This document shows positions 20,011 through 32,979 of a stretch of DNA of 64,000 bases, one piece after another (position 1 is the stretch's first letter; each line of letters starts with the position of its first letter). This DNA is from Aurelia coerulea (lineage: Eukaryota; Cnidaria; Scyphozoa; Semaeostomeae; Ulmaridae). The translations under genes and the position numbers were made by a program. Below the pieces are notes generated by a model. It searched no databases and was not told the origin of the DNA. It was given only the letters and a program-made list of their open reading frames with translations. Location: assembly GCA_039566865.1 (NCBI GenBank), contig CM076960.1, positions 7,764,501 through 7,828,500 on the forward strand, given 5' to 3'.

Positions 20011-21427
20011 TCGATGTTTGTTTATGCATTGAAGCTAAAATGAGACTAAAGAAAAAACTAATGTCTATAGTAATGTTTCGAAAAATAGTTGCTACAGTAC
20101 TAATATAGTGTTATAAAAGATGTTACTGGCAGAACTAAAGTTTTAAAGGACGATGAGTTCAATACTCTTTATAATATAAATTGTAGCCATTAAAGTACGT
20201 TAATCCACAATTTTTGTGTTTATACTTTGTTTTCTTTAAGAAAATAAACATTTAATTAATCGATGTTTGTTTATGCAGTGAAGCTAAAATGAGACTAAAG
20301 AAAAAACTAATGTCTATAGTAATGTTTCGATAAATAGTTGCTACAGTACTAATATAGTGTTATAAAAGATGTTACTGGCAGAACTAAAGTTTTAAAGGAC
20401 GATGAGTTCAATACTCTTTATAATATAAATTGTAGCCATTAAAGTACGTTAATCCACAATTTTTGTGTTTATATTTTGTTTTCTTTAAGAAAATAAACAT
20501 TTAATTAATCAATGTTTGTTTATGCAGTGAAGCTAAAATGAGACTAAAGAAAAAACTAATGTCTATAGTAATGTTTCGATAAATAGTTGCTACAGTACTA
20601 ATATAGTGTTATAAAAGATGTTATTGGCAAAACTAAAGTTTTATAGGACGATGAGTGCAATACTCTTTATAATATAAATTGTAGCTATTAAAGTACGTTA
20701 ATCAACACTTTTTGTGTTTATATTTTGTTTTCTTTGAGAAAATAAACATATGCTTAATCGATGTTTGTTTGTGCAGTAAAGCTAAAATGAGACTAAAGAA
20801 AAAACTAATGTCTATATTAATGTTTCCAAGAATGGTTGCTGCAGCACTAATATAATGCTATGAAAGAAGCTACTGGCAGAACTATAGTTTAAAAGGACGA
20901 TGAGTGCAATACTCTTAACAATATGAATTGTAGCTACTAAAGTACGTTAATCAACACTTTTTGTGTTTATATTTTGTTTTCTTTGAGAAAATACACATTT
21001 AATTAATCGATATTTGTTGATGCAGTAAAGCTAAACTTAAAGCTAAAGCTAAAGAAAATAGCAATGTCCATAGTAATGTATCCGAGAATGGTTGCTGTAG
21101 CACTAATATACTGCTATAAAAGAAGCTACTGGCAGAACTACAGTTTAAATGCACGATGAGTGCAATACCCTTTATAATAAAAATTGTGGCTACTAAAGTA
21201 CGTTAAACAACACTTTTTGTGTTTATATTTTGCTTTCTTTGAGAAAGTAAACATTTAATTGATCGATGTTTGTTTATGCAGTGAAGCTAAAATGAGACTT
21301 AAGAAAAATCTTATGTCTATAGTAATGTTTCAAAAATAGTTGCTGCAGTACTAATATAGTGTTATAAAAGATTTTACTGGCAGAACTAAAGTTTTAAAGG
21401 ACGATGAGTGCAATACTCTTTATAATA

Positions 21428-22299
21428 CCGGGTGCGCCAAAATAAACTATGCACTTTTGGCAGGCCACGATAAATCGTACACTGGACCGATTTTGAAGAT
21501 ATATCACTTAATCTTTAGCAGAAAGCCTGAATTAGATTCTAGGATTTTTTGCAAATTTTTCTGTTTTCAGTTTTTAGAGCTACAAGCGAGTTTCTTAAAT
21601 TTTTTGTTTTCGAAAACACTGAAAACGATCAAAAAACGTTGATCAAATTTTCTAAAGACTCATCATGAATGGACAAAGAGAAAATGTTTTTCAGCGTGAT
21701 TTGGGGATTTGGAAATTTTCTGCACGAGTGTTATTTCAAATATTGGCTTGTTGCGAAATTCTGTAGTAGTTGCAATAAAGTGCCGCCCCAAAAGCCGTCA
21801 CAAAATCAAAAATGTAACAAAACTGCATCTTGCTGGCCCCATGACTCGTCCTCGCTTGTCCTTTAACCCCCTTGATACAGGAACACAGCCTGCAGCAAAG
21901 CATACATTCAATGACATTACAAAAGAAAAGACATTTCTTTATATTCTTGAAAATATTATTACATTTCTCACAAGATAGTACGAACTCTCGCACAGCAGCT
22001 TACAATTAGTCGATTTCTAAATCCCAAATCACCACGAACAAGTTTTCTCTTTGTCCATTCATGTCGATTCTTTGGAAAGCTTGATCGACGTTTTTTGATC
22101 GTTTTCAGTGTTTTCGAAAACAAAAATTTTAAGAAACTCGCTTGTAGCTCTAAAAACTGAAAACAGAAAAATTTGCAAAAAATTCTAGAATCTAATTCAG
22201 GCCTTCTGCTAAAGATCAAGTCATAGATCTTCAAAATCGGTCTTGTGTACGATTTATCGTGGCCTGCCAAAAGTGCATAGTTTATTTTGGCGCACCCGG
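21428..22299. mobile_element. 872-bp TA-flanked element with long inverted repeats
   Basis: Begins CCGGGTGCGCCAAAATAAAC and ends with its complement, flanked by TA at 21426-21427 and 22300-22301; the interrupted monomer rejoins as TATAATATAAATTG. Arms of about 290 bp (21428 to ~21717, ~22012 to 22299) are highly similar; the middle ~295 bp is unique. The frames at 21457-21642 (+) and 21968-22270 (-) read the same arm from opposite ends and so give similar peptides (MAGHDKSYT...); that is symmetry, not coding conservation. I see no transposase. A Tc1/mariner-type MITE is the likely class (inference), with a terminal motif related to but distinct from the 13760 element. Confidence 0.87.
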
Positions 22300-22301
22300 T
22301 A

Positions 22302-22460
22302 TAAATTGTAGCTATTAAAGTACGTTAATCAACACTTTTTGTGTTTATATTTTGTTTTCTTTGAGAAAATACACATTTAATAAAAATTGTGGTTACTAAA
22401 GTACGTTAAACAACACTTTTTGTGTTTATATTTTGCTTTCTTTGAGAAAATAAACATTTG
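22302..22460. repeat. Recombinant, deleted satellite monomer
   Basis: Just right of the TA element, ACACATTTAATAAAAATTG joins the end of one monomer to the middle of another near 22381, skipping about three quarters of a monomer. Comparable intact sequence is at 20995-21190. Confidence 0.7.
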
Positions 22461-25400
22461 CTTAATCGATGTTTGTTTATGCAGTAAAGCTAAAATGAGC
22501 CTAAAGAAAAAACTAATGTCTATAGTAATGTTTCGAAAATAGTTGCTGCGGTATTAATATAGTGTTATAAAAGATGAGACTGGCAGAACTAAAGTTTTAA
22601 AGGACGATGAGTTCAATACTCTTTATAATATAAAATGTAGTTATTAAGGTACGTTAACCCACACTTTTTGTGTTTATATTTTGTTTTCTTTGAGAAAATA
22701 AACATATGCTTAATCGATGTTTGTTTGTGCAGTAAAGCTAAAATGAGACTAAAGAAAAAACTACTGTCTATAGTAATGTTTCCAAGAATGGTTGCTGCAG
22801 CATTAATATAGTGCTATAAAAGAAGTTACTGGCAGAACTATAGTTTTATGGGACGATGAGTGCAATACTCTTAATAATATGAATTGTAGCTACTAAAGTA
22901 CGTTAATCCACACTTTTTGTGTTTATATTTTGTTTTCTTTGAGAAAATAAACATTTAATTAATCGATGTTTGTTTATGCAGTAAAGCTAAAATTAAAGCT
23001 AAAACTAAAGAAAATACCAATGTCTATAGTAATGTTTCCGAGAATTGTTGCTGCAGCACTAATATAGTGCTATAAAAGAAGTTTCTGGCAGAACTATAGT
23101 TTTAATGGACGATGAGTGCAATACCCTTTATAATATAAATTTTGGCTACAAAAGTACGTTAAACAACACTTTTTGTGATTATATTTTGTTTTCTTTGAGA
23201 AAATAAACATTTGATTGATCGATGTTTGTTTAAGCAGTAAAGCTAAAATGAGACTAAAAAAAAACTAAAGTCTATAGTAATTTTTACAAGAATGGTTGAT
23301 GCAGCACTAATATAGTGCTATAAAAAAAGTTACTGGCAGAACTAAAGTTTTAAAGAACGATGAGTGCAAAACTCTTTATAATATAAATTGTAGCTATTAA
23401 AGTACGTTAATCAACACTTTTTGTGTTTATATTTTGTTTTCTTTGAGAAAATACACATTTAATTAATCGATATTTGTTGATGCAGTAAAGCTAAAATTAA
23501 AGCTAAAGCTAAAGAAAATACCAATGTCCATAGTAATGTATCCGAGAATGGTTGCTGTAGCACTAATATAGTGCTATAAAAGAAGCTACTGGCAGAACTA
23601 TAGTTTAAATGCACGATGAGTGCAATACCCTTTATAATAAAAATTGTGGCTACAAAAGTACGTTAAACAACACTTTTTGTGATTATATTTTGTTTTCTTT
23701 GAGAAAATAAACATTTGATTGATCGATGTTTGTTTAAGCAGTAAAGCTAAAATGAGACTAAAAAAAAACTAAAGTCTATAGTAATTTTTACAAGAATGGT
23801 TGCTGCAGCACTAATATAGTGCTATAAAAAAGTTACTGGCAGAACTAAAGTTTTAAAGAACAATGAGTGCAATACTCTTTATAATATAAATTGTAGCTAT
23901 GAAAGTACATTAATCCACAATTTTTGTGTTTATATTTTGTTTTCTTTAAGAAAATAAACATTTAATTAATCGATGTTTGTCTATGCAGTGAAGCTAAAAT
24001 GAGACTAAAGAAAAAACTAATGTCTATAGTAATGTTTCGAAAAATAGTTGCTGCAGTACTAATATAGTGTTATAAAAGATGTTACTGGCAGAACTAAAGT
24101 TTTATAGGACGATGAGTGCAATACTCTTTATAATATAAATTGTAGCTATTAAAGTACGTTAATCAACACTTTTTGTGTTTATATTTTGTTTTCTTTGAGA
24201 AAATAAACATTTAATTAATCGATGTTTGTTTATGCAGTGAAGCTAAAATGAGACTAAAGAAAAAACTAATGTCTATAGTAATTGTTTCCAAGAATGGTTG
24301 CTGCAGCATTAATATAGTGCTATAAAAGAAGTTACTGGCAGAACTATAGTTTTATGGGACGATGAGTGCAATACTCTTAATAATATGAATTGTAGCTACT
24401 AAAGTACGTTAATCCACACTTTTTGTGTTTATATTTTGTTTTCTTTAAGAAAATAAACATTTAATTAATCGATGTTTGTTTATGCATTGAAGCTAAAATG
24501 AGACTAAAGAAAAAACTAATGTCTATAGTAATATTTCGAAAAAAAATTGCTGCAGCACTAATATAGTGTTATAAAAGATGTTACTGGCAGAACTAAATTT
24601 TAAAGAACGATGAGTGCAAAACTCTCTATAATATAAATTGTAGCTACTAAAGTACGTTAATCCACACTTTATGTGTTTATATTTTGTTTTCTATGTGAAA
24701 ATAAACATTTAGTTAATCGATGTTTGTTTATGCAGTAAAGCTAAAATTAAAGCTAAAGCTAAAGAAAATACCAATGTCTATAGTAATGTATCCGAGAATG
24801 GTTGCTGCAGCACTAATCTACTGCTATAAAAGAAGCTACTGGCAGAACTATAGTTTAAATGCACGATAAGTGCAATACCCTTTATAATAAAAATTGTGGC
24901 TACTAAAGTACGTTAAACAACACTTTTTGTGTTTATATTTTGCTTCCTTTGAGAAAATAAACATTTAATTGATCGATGTTTGTTTACGCAGTGAAGCTAA
25001 AATGAGACTAAAGAAAAAACTAATGTCTATAGTAATGTTTCGAAAAATAGTTGCTGCAGTACTAATATAGTGTTATGAAAGATGTTACTGGCAGAACTAA
25101 AGTTTTAAAGGACGATGAGTGCAATACTCTTTATAATATAAATTGTAGCTATTAAAGTACGTTAATCCACATTTTTGTGTTTATATTTTGTTTTCTTTGA
25201 GAAAATAAACATTTAATTAATCGATGTTTGTTTATGCAGTAAAGCTAAAATTGAAGCTAAAACTAAAGAAAATACCAATGTCTATAGTAATGTTTCCGAG
25301 AATGGTTGCTGCAGCACTAATATAGTGCTATAAAAGAAGTTACTGGCAGAACTATAGTTTAAATGGACGATGAGTGCAATACCTTTATAATATAAATTGT

Positions 25401-28400
25401 GGCTACAAAGTACGTTAAACAACACTTTTTGTGTTTATATTTTGTTTTCTTTGAGAAAATAAACATTTAATTGATCGATGTTTGTTTAAGCAGTAAAGCT
25501 AAAATGAGACTTAAGAAAAAACTAAAGTCTATAGTAATGTTTCCAAGAATGGTTGCTGCAGCACTAATATAGTGCTATAAAAGAAGTTACTGGCAGAACT
25601 ATAGTTTTATGAGACGATGAGTGCAATACTCTTAATAATATAAATTGTAGCTATTAAAGTACGTTAATCAACACTTTTTGTGTTTATATTTTGTTTTCTT
25701 TGAGAAAATAAATATTTAATTGATCGATGTTTGTTTATGCAGTAAAGCTAAAATGACTCTAAAGAAAAAACTAAAGTCTATAGTAATTTTTACAAGAATG
25801 GTTGCTGCAGCACTAATATAGTGCTATAAAAAAGATTACTGGCAGATCTATAGTTTTATGGGACGATGAGTGCAATACTCTTAATAATATCAATTGCAGC
25901 TACTAAAGTACGTTAATCCACACTTTTTGTGTTTATATTTTGTTTTCTTTGAGAAAATAAACATTTAATTAATCGATGTTTGTTTATGCAGTAAAGCTAA
26001 AATTAAAGCTAAACTAAAGAAAAAACCAATGTCTATAGTAATATTTCCGAGAAAGGTTGCTGCAGCACTAATATAGTGCTATAAAAGAAGTTACTGGCAG
26101 AACTATAGTTTTAAATGGACGATGAGTGCAATACCCTTTATAATATAAATTGTGGCTACAAAGTACGTTAAACAACACTTTTTGTGTTTATATTTTGTTT
26201 TCTTTGAGAAAATAAACATTTGATTGATCGATGTTTGTTTAAGCAGTAAAGCTAAAATGAGACTTAAAGAAAAAACTAATGTCTATAGTAATGTTTCGAA
26301 AAATAGTTGCTGCAGCACTAATATAGTGTTATAAAAGATGTTACTGGCAGAACTAAAGTTTTAAAGGACGATGAGTGCAATACTCTTTATAATATAAATT
26401 GTAGCTGTTAAAGTACGTTAAACACTTTTTGTGTTTATATTTTGTTTTCTTTGAGAAAATAAACATTTGCTTAATCGATGTTTGTTTATGCAGTAAAGCT
26501 AAAATGAGACTAAAGAAAAAAGCTAATGTCTATAGTAATGTTTCGAAAAATAGTTGCTGCAGCACTAATATAGTGCTATAAAAGAAGTTACTGGCAGAAC
26601 TATAGTTTTATGGGACGATGAGTGCAATACTCTTAATAATATCAATTGCAGCTACTAAAGTACGTTAATCCACACTTTTTGTGTTTATATTTTGTTTTCT
26701 TTGAGAAAATAAACATTTAATTAATCGATGTTTGTTTATGCAGTAAAGCTAAAATTAAAGCTAAAACTAAAGAAAATACCAATGTCTATAGTAATGTTTC
26801 CGAGAAAGGTTGCTGCAGCACTAATATAGTGCTATAAAAGAAGTTACTGGCAGAACTATAGTTTAAATGGACGATGAGTGCAATACCCTTTATAATATAA
26901 ATTGTGGCTACAAAGGTACGTTAAACAACACTTTTTGTGATTATATTTTGTTTTCTTTGAGAAAATAAACATTTGATTGATCGATGTTTGTTTAAGCAGT
27001 AAAGCTAAAATGAGACTTAAGAAAAAACTAAAGTCTATAGTAATTTTTACAAGAATGGTTGATGCAGCACTAATATAGTGCTATAAAAAAAGTTACTGGC
27101 AGATCTAAAGTTTTAAAGAACGATGAGTGCAATACTCTTTATAATATAAATTGTAACTATTAAAGTACGTTAAACAACACTTTTTGTGTTTATATTTTGT
27201 TTTCTTTGAGAAAATAAGCATATAATTGATCGATGTTTGTTTATGCAGTAAAGCTAAAATGAGACTAAAGAAAAAACTAATGTCTATATTAATGTTTCCA
27301 AGAATGGTTGCTGCAGCACTAATATAGTGCTATAAAAGAAGTTACTGGCAGAACTATAGTTTTATGGGACGATGAGTGCAATACTCTTAATAATATGAAT
27401 TGCAGCTACTAAAGTACGTTAATCCACACTTTTTGTGTTTATATTTTGTTTTCTTTGAGAAAATAAACATTTAATTGATCGATGTTTGTTTATGCAGTAA
27501 AGCTAAAATGAGACTAAAGAAAAAACTAATGTCTATAGTAATGTTTCCAAGAATGGTTGCTGCAGCATTAATATAGTGCTATAAAAGAAGTTACTGGCAG
27601 AACTATAGTTTTATGGGACGATGAGTGCAATACTCTTAATAATATGAATTGTAGCTACTAAAGTACGTTAATCCACACTTTTTGTGTTTATATTTTGTTT
27701 TCTTAAAGAAAATAAACATTTAATTAATCGATGTTTGTTTATGCAGTGAAGCTAAAATGAGACTAAAGAAAAAACTAATGTCTATAGTAATATTTCGAAA
27801 AATAGTTGCTGCAGCACTAATATAGTGTTATAATAGATCTTACTGGCAGAACTAAAGTTTTAAAGGACGATGAGTGCAATACTCTTTATAATAAAAATTG
27901 TGGCTACTAAAGTACGTTAAACAACACTTTTTGTGTTTATATTTTGTTTTCTTTGAGAAAATAAAAATTTAATTGATCGATGTTTGTTTATGCAGTAAAG
28001 CTAAAATGAGACTAAAGAAAAAACTAAAGTCTATAGTAATTTTTACAAGAATGGTTGCTGCAGCACTAATATAGTGCTATAAAAAAGTTACTGGCAGAAC
28101 TAAAGTTTTAAAGAACGATGAGTGCAATACTCTTTATAATATAATTTGTAGCTATTAAAGTACGTTAATCAACACTTTTTGTGTTTATATTTTGTTTTCT
28201 TTGAGAAAATAACCATTTGCTAAATCGATGTTTGTTTATGCAGTAGAGCTAAAATTAAAGCTAAAACTAAAGAAAAAACTAATGTCTATATTAATGTTAC
28301 CAAGAATAGTTGCTGCAGCACTAATATAGTGCTATAAAAGAAGTTACTGGCAGAACTAAAGTTTTATGGGACGATGAGTGCAATACTCTTAATAATATCA

Positions 28401-31400
28401 ATTGCAGCTACTAAAGTACGTTAATCCACACTTTTTGTGTTTATATTTTGTTTTCTTTGAGAAAATAAACATTTAATTAATCGATGTTTGTTTATGCAGT
28501 AAAGCTAAAATTAAAGCTAAAACTAAAGAAAATACCAATGTCTATAGTAATGTTTCCGAGAAAGGTTGCTGCAGCACTAATATAGTGCTATAAAAGAAGT
28601 TACTGGCAGAACTATAGTTTAAATGGACGATGAGTGCAATACCCTTTATAATATAAATTGTGGCTACTAAAGTACGTTAAACAACACTTTTTGTGTATTA
28701 TATTTTGTTTTCTTTGAGAAAATAAACATTTGATTGATCGATGTTTGTTTAAGCAGTAAAGCTAAAATGAGACTTAAGAAAAAACTAAAGTAATTTTTAC
28801 AAGAATGGTTGATGCAGCACTAATATAGTACTATAAAAAAGTTACTGGCAGATCTAAAGTTTTAAAGAACGATGAGTGCAATACTCTTTATAATATAAAT
28901 TGTAACTATTAAAGTACGTTAACCAACACTTTTTGTTTTTATATTTTGTTTTCTTTGAGAAAATAAACATTTAATTAATCGATGTTTGTTTATGCAGTAA
29001 AGCTAAAATTAAAGCTAAAACTAAAGAAAATACCAATGTCTATAGTAATATTTCGAAAAATAGTTGCTGCAGTACTAATATAGTGTTATAAAAGATGTTA
29101 CTGGCAGAACTAAAGTTTTAAAGGACGATGAGTTCAATACTCTTTATAATATAAATTGTAGCTATTAAAGTACGTTAATCAACACTTTTTGTGTTTATAT
29201 TTTGTTTTCTTTGAGAAAATAAATATTTAATTGATCGATGTTTGTTTATGCAGTAAAGCTAAAATGACACTAAAGAAAAAACTAAAGTCTATAGTAATTT
29301 TTACAAGAATGGTTGCTGCAGCACTAATATAGTGCTATAAAAAAGTTACTGGCAGAACTAAAGTTTTAAAGAACGATGAGTGCAATACTCTTTATAATAT
29401 AAATTGTAGCTATGAAAGTACATTAATCCACAATTTTTGTGTTTATATTTTGTTTTCTTTAAGAAAATAAACATTTAATTAATCGATGTTTGTTTATGCA
29501 GTGAAGCTAAAATGAGACTAAAGAAAAAACTAATGTCTATAGTAATGTTTCGAAAAATAGTTGCTGCAGTACTAATATAGTGTTATAAAAGATGTTACTG
29601 GCAGAACTAAAGTTTTAAAGGACGATGAGTGCAATACTCTTTATAATATAAATTGTAGCTATTAAAGTACGTTAATCAACACTTTTTGTGTTTATATTTT
29701 GTTTTCTTTGAGAAAATAAACATTTGCTTAATCGATGTTTGTTTATGCAGTAAAGCTAAAATGAGACTAAAGAAAAAACTAATGTCTATAGTAATGTTTC
29801 CAAGAATGGTTGCTGCAGCACTAATATAGTGCTATAAAAGAAGTTACTGGCAGAACTATAGTTTTATGGGACGATGAGTGCAATACTCTTAATAATATGA
29901 ATTGTAGCTACTAAAGTACGTTAATCCACACTTTTTGTGTTTATATTTTGTTTTCTTTGAGAAAATAAACATTTAATTAATCGATGTTTGTTTATGCAGT
30001 GAAGCTAAAATTAAAGCTAAAGAAAAAACTAATGTCTATATTAATGTTTCCAAGAATGGTTGCTGCAGCACTAATATAGTGTTATAAAAGATCTTACTGG
30101 CAGAACTAAAGTTTTAAAGAACGATGAGTGCAAAACTCTCTATAATATAAATTGTAGCTACTAAAGTACGTTAATCCACACTTTATGTGTTTATATTTTG
30201 TTTTCTATGAGAAAATAAACATTTAGTTAATCGATGTTTGTTTATGCAGTAAAGCTAAAATTAAAGCTAAAGCTAAAGAAAATACCAATGTCTATAGTAA
30301 TGTATCCGAGAATGGTTGCTGCAGCACTAATATACTGCTATAAAAGAAGCTACTGGCAGAACTATAGTTTAAATGCACGATAAGTGCAATACCCTTATAA
30401 TAAAAATTGTGGCTACTAAGGTACGTTAAACAACACTTTTTGTGTTTATATTTTGCTTCCTTTGAGAAAATAAACATTTTATTGATCGACGTTTGTTTAC
30501 GCAGTGAAGCTAAAATGAGACTAAAGAAAAGACTAATGTCTATAGTAATGTTTCGAAAAATAGTTGCTGCAGTACTAATATAGTGTTATAAAAGATGTTA
30601 CTGGCAGAACTAAAGTTTTAAAGGACGATGAGTGCAATACTCTTTATAATATAAATTGTAACTATTAAAGTACGTTAATCCACACTTTTTGTGTTTATAT
30701 TTTGTTTTCTTTGAGAAAATAAACATTTAATTAATCGATGTTTGTTTATGCAGTAAAGCTAAAATGAGACTAAAGAAAAAACTAATGTCTATAGTAATGT
30801 TTCGAAGAATAGTTGCTGCAGCACTAATATAGTGCTATAAAAGAAGTTACTGGCAGAACTAAAGTTTTAAAGAACGATGAGTGCAATACTCTTTATAATA
30901 TAAATTGTAGCTATTAAAGTACGTTAATCCACACTTTTTGTGTTTATATTTTGTTTTCTTTGAGAAAATAAACATTTAATTAATCGATGTTTGTTTATGC
31001 AGTAAAGCTAAAATTAAAGCTAAAACTAAAGAAAATACCAATGTCTATAGTAATGTTTCCGAGAATGGTTGCTGCAGCACTAATATAGTGTTATAAAAGA
31101 AGTTACTGGCAGAACTATAGTTTAAATGGACGATGAGTGCAATACTCTTTATAATATAAATTGTGGCTACTAAAGTACGTTAATCCACACTTTTTGTTTT
31201 ATATTTTGTTTTCTTTGAGAAAATAAACATTTAATTAATCGATGTTTGTTTATGCAGTAAAGCTAAAATTAAAGCTAAAGAAAAAACTAATGTCTATATT
31301 AATGTTTCCAAGAATGGTTGCTGCAGCACTAATATAGTGCTATAAAAGAAGTTACTGGCAGAACTATAGTTTTATGGGACGATGAGTGCAATACTCTTTA

Positions 31401-32979
31401 TAATATAAATTGTAGCTATTAAAGTACGTTAATCCACACTTTTTGTGTTTATATTTTGTTTTCTTTGAGAAAATAAACATTAATTAATCGATGTTTGTTT
31501 ATGCAGTAAAGCTAAAATGACACTAAAGTAAAAACTAAAGTCTATAGTAATTTTTACAAGAATGGTTGCTGCAGCATAAATATAGTGCTATAAAAAAAAT
31601 TACTGGCAGATCTAAAGTTTTAAAGAACGATGAGTGCAATACTCTTTATAATAAAAATTGTAGCTATTAACGTACCTTAATCCACAGTTTTTCTGTTTAT
31701 ATTTTGTTTTCTTTGAGAAATTAAACATTTAATTAATCGATGTTTGTTTATGCAGTGAAGCTAAAATGAGACTAAAGAAAAAACTAATGTCTATAGTAAT
31801 GTTTCGAAAAATAGTTGCTGCAGTACTTATATAGTGTTATAAAAGATGTTACTGGCAGATCTAAAGTTTTAAAGAACGATGAGTGCAATACTCTTTATAA
31901 TATAAATTGTAGCTATTAAAGTACGTTAATCCACAATTTTTGTGTTTATATTTTGTTTTCTTTAAGAAAATAAATATTTAATTAATCGATGTTTGTTTAT
32001 GCAGTAAAGCTAAAATGAGACTAAAGAAAAAACTAATGTCAATATTAATGTTTCCAAGAATAGTTGCTGCAGCACTAATATAGTGCTATAAAAGAAGTTA
32101 CTGGCAGAACTATAGTTTTATGGGACGATGAGTGCAATACTCTTAATAATATCAATTGCAGCTACTAAAGTACGTTAATCCACACTTTTTGTGTTTATAT
32201 TTTGTTTTCTTTGAGAAAATAAACATTTGCTTAATCGATGTTTGTTTATGCAGTAAAGCTGAAATTAAAGCTAAAACTAAAGAAAATACCAATGTCTATA
32301 GTAATGTTTCCGAGAATGGTTCCTGCAGCACTAATATAGTGCTATAAAAGAAGTTACTGGCAGAACTATAGTTTTATGGGACGATGAGTGCAATACTCTT
32401 AATAATATGAATTGCAGCTACTAAAGTACGTTAATCCACACTTTTTGTGTTTATATTTTGTTTTCTTTGAGAAAATAAACATTTAATTAATCGATGTTTG
32501 TTTATGCAGTAAAGCTAAAATTAAAGCTAAAACTAAAGAAAATACCAATGTCTATAGTAATATTTCCGAGAATGGTTGCTGCAGCACTTATATAGTGCTA
32601 TAAAAGAGGTTACTGGCAGAACTATATGTTAAATGGACAATGAGTGCAATACTCTTTATAATAAAAATTGTAGCTATTAACGTACGTTAATCCACAATTT
32701 TTGTGTTTATATTTTGTTTTCTTTGAGAAATAAACATTTAATTAATCGATGTTTGTTTATGCAGTGAAGCTAAATTGAGACTAAAGAAAAAACTAATGTC
32801 TATAGTAATGTTTCGAAAAATAGTTGCTGCAGCACTAATATAGTGTTATAAAAGATGTTACTGGCAGAACTAAAGTTTTAAAGGACGATGAGTGCAATAC
32901 TCTTTATAATATAAATTGTAGCTATTAAAGTACGTTACTCAACACTTTTTGTGTTTATATTTTGTTTTCTTTGAGAAAG

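Noticed and set aside
21457..22270. Similar peptides starting MAGHDKSYT on both strands
   Set aside because: They are the two arms of one inverted repeat read from each end; no transposase motif follows.
32156..32347. 63-codon frames in class C monomers (also 42179, 53709, 57290)
   Set aside because: They exist only where a preceding ATTTGCTTAATCG happens to lack the usual TAA and the 7-bp longer monomer shifts the frame. The other monomers have stops, and no domain is recognisable.
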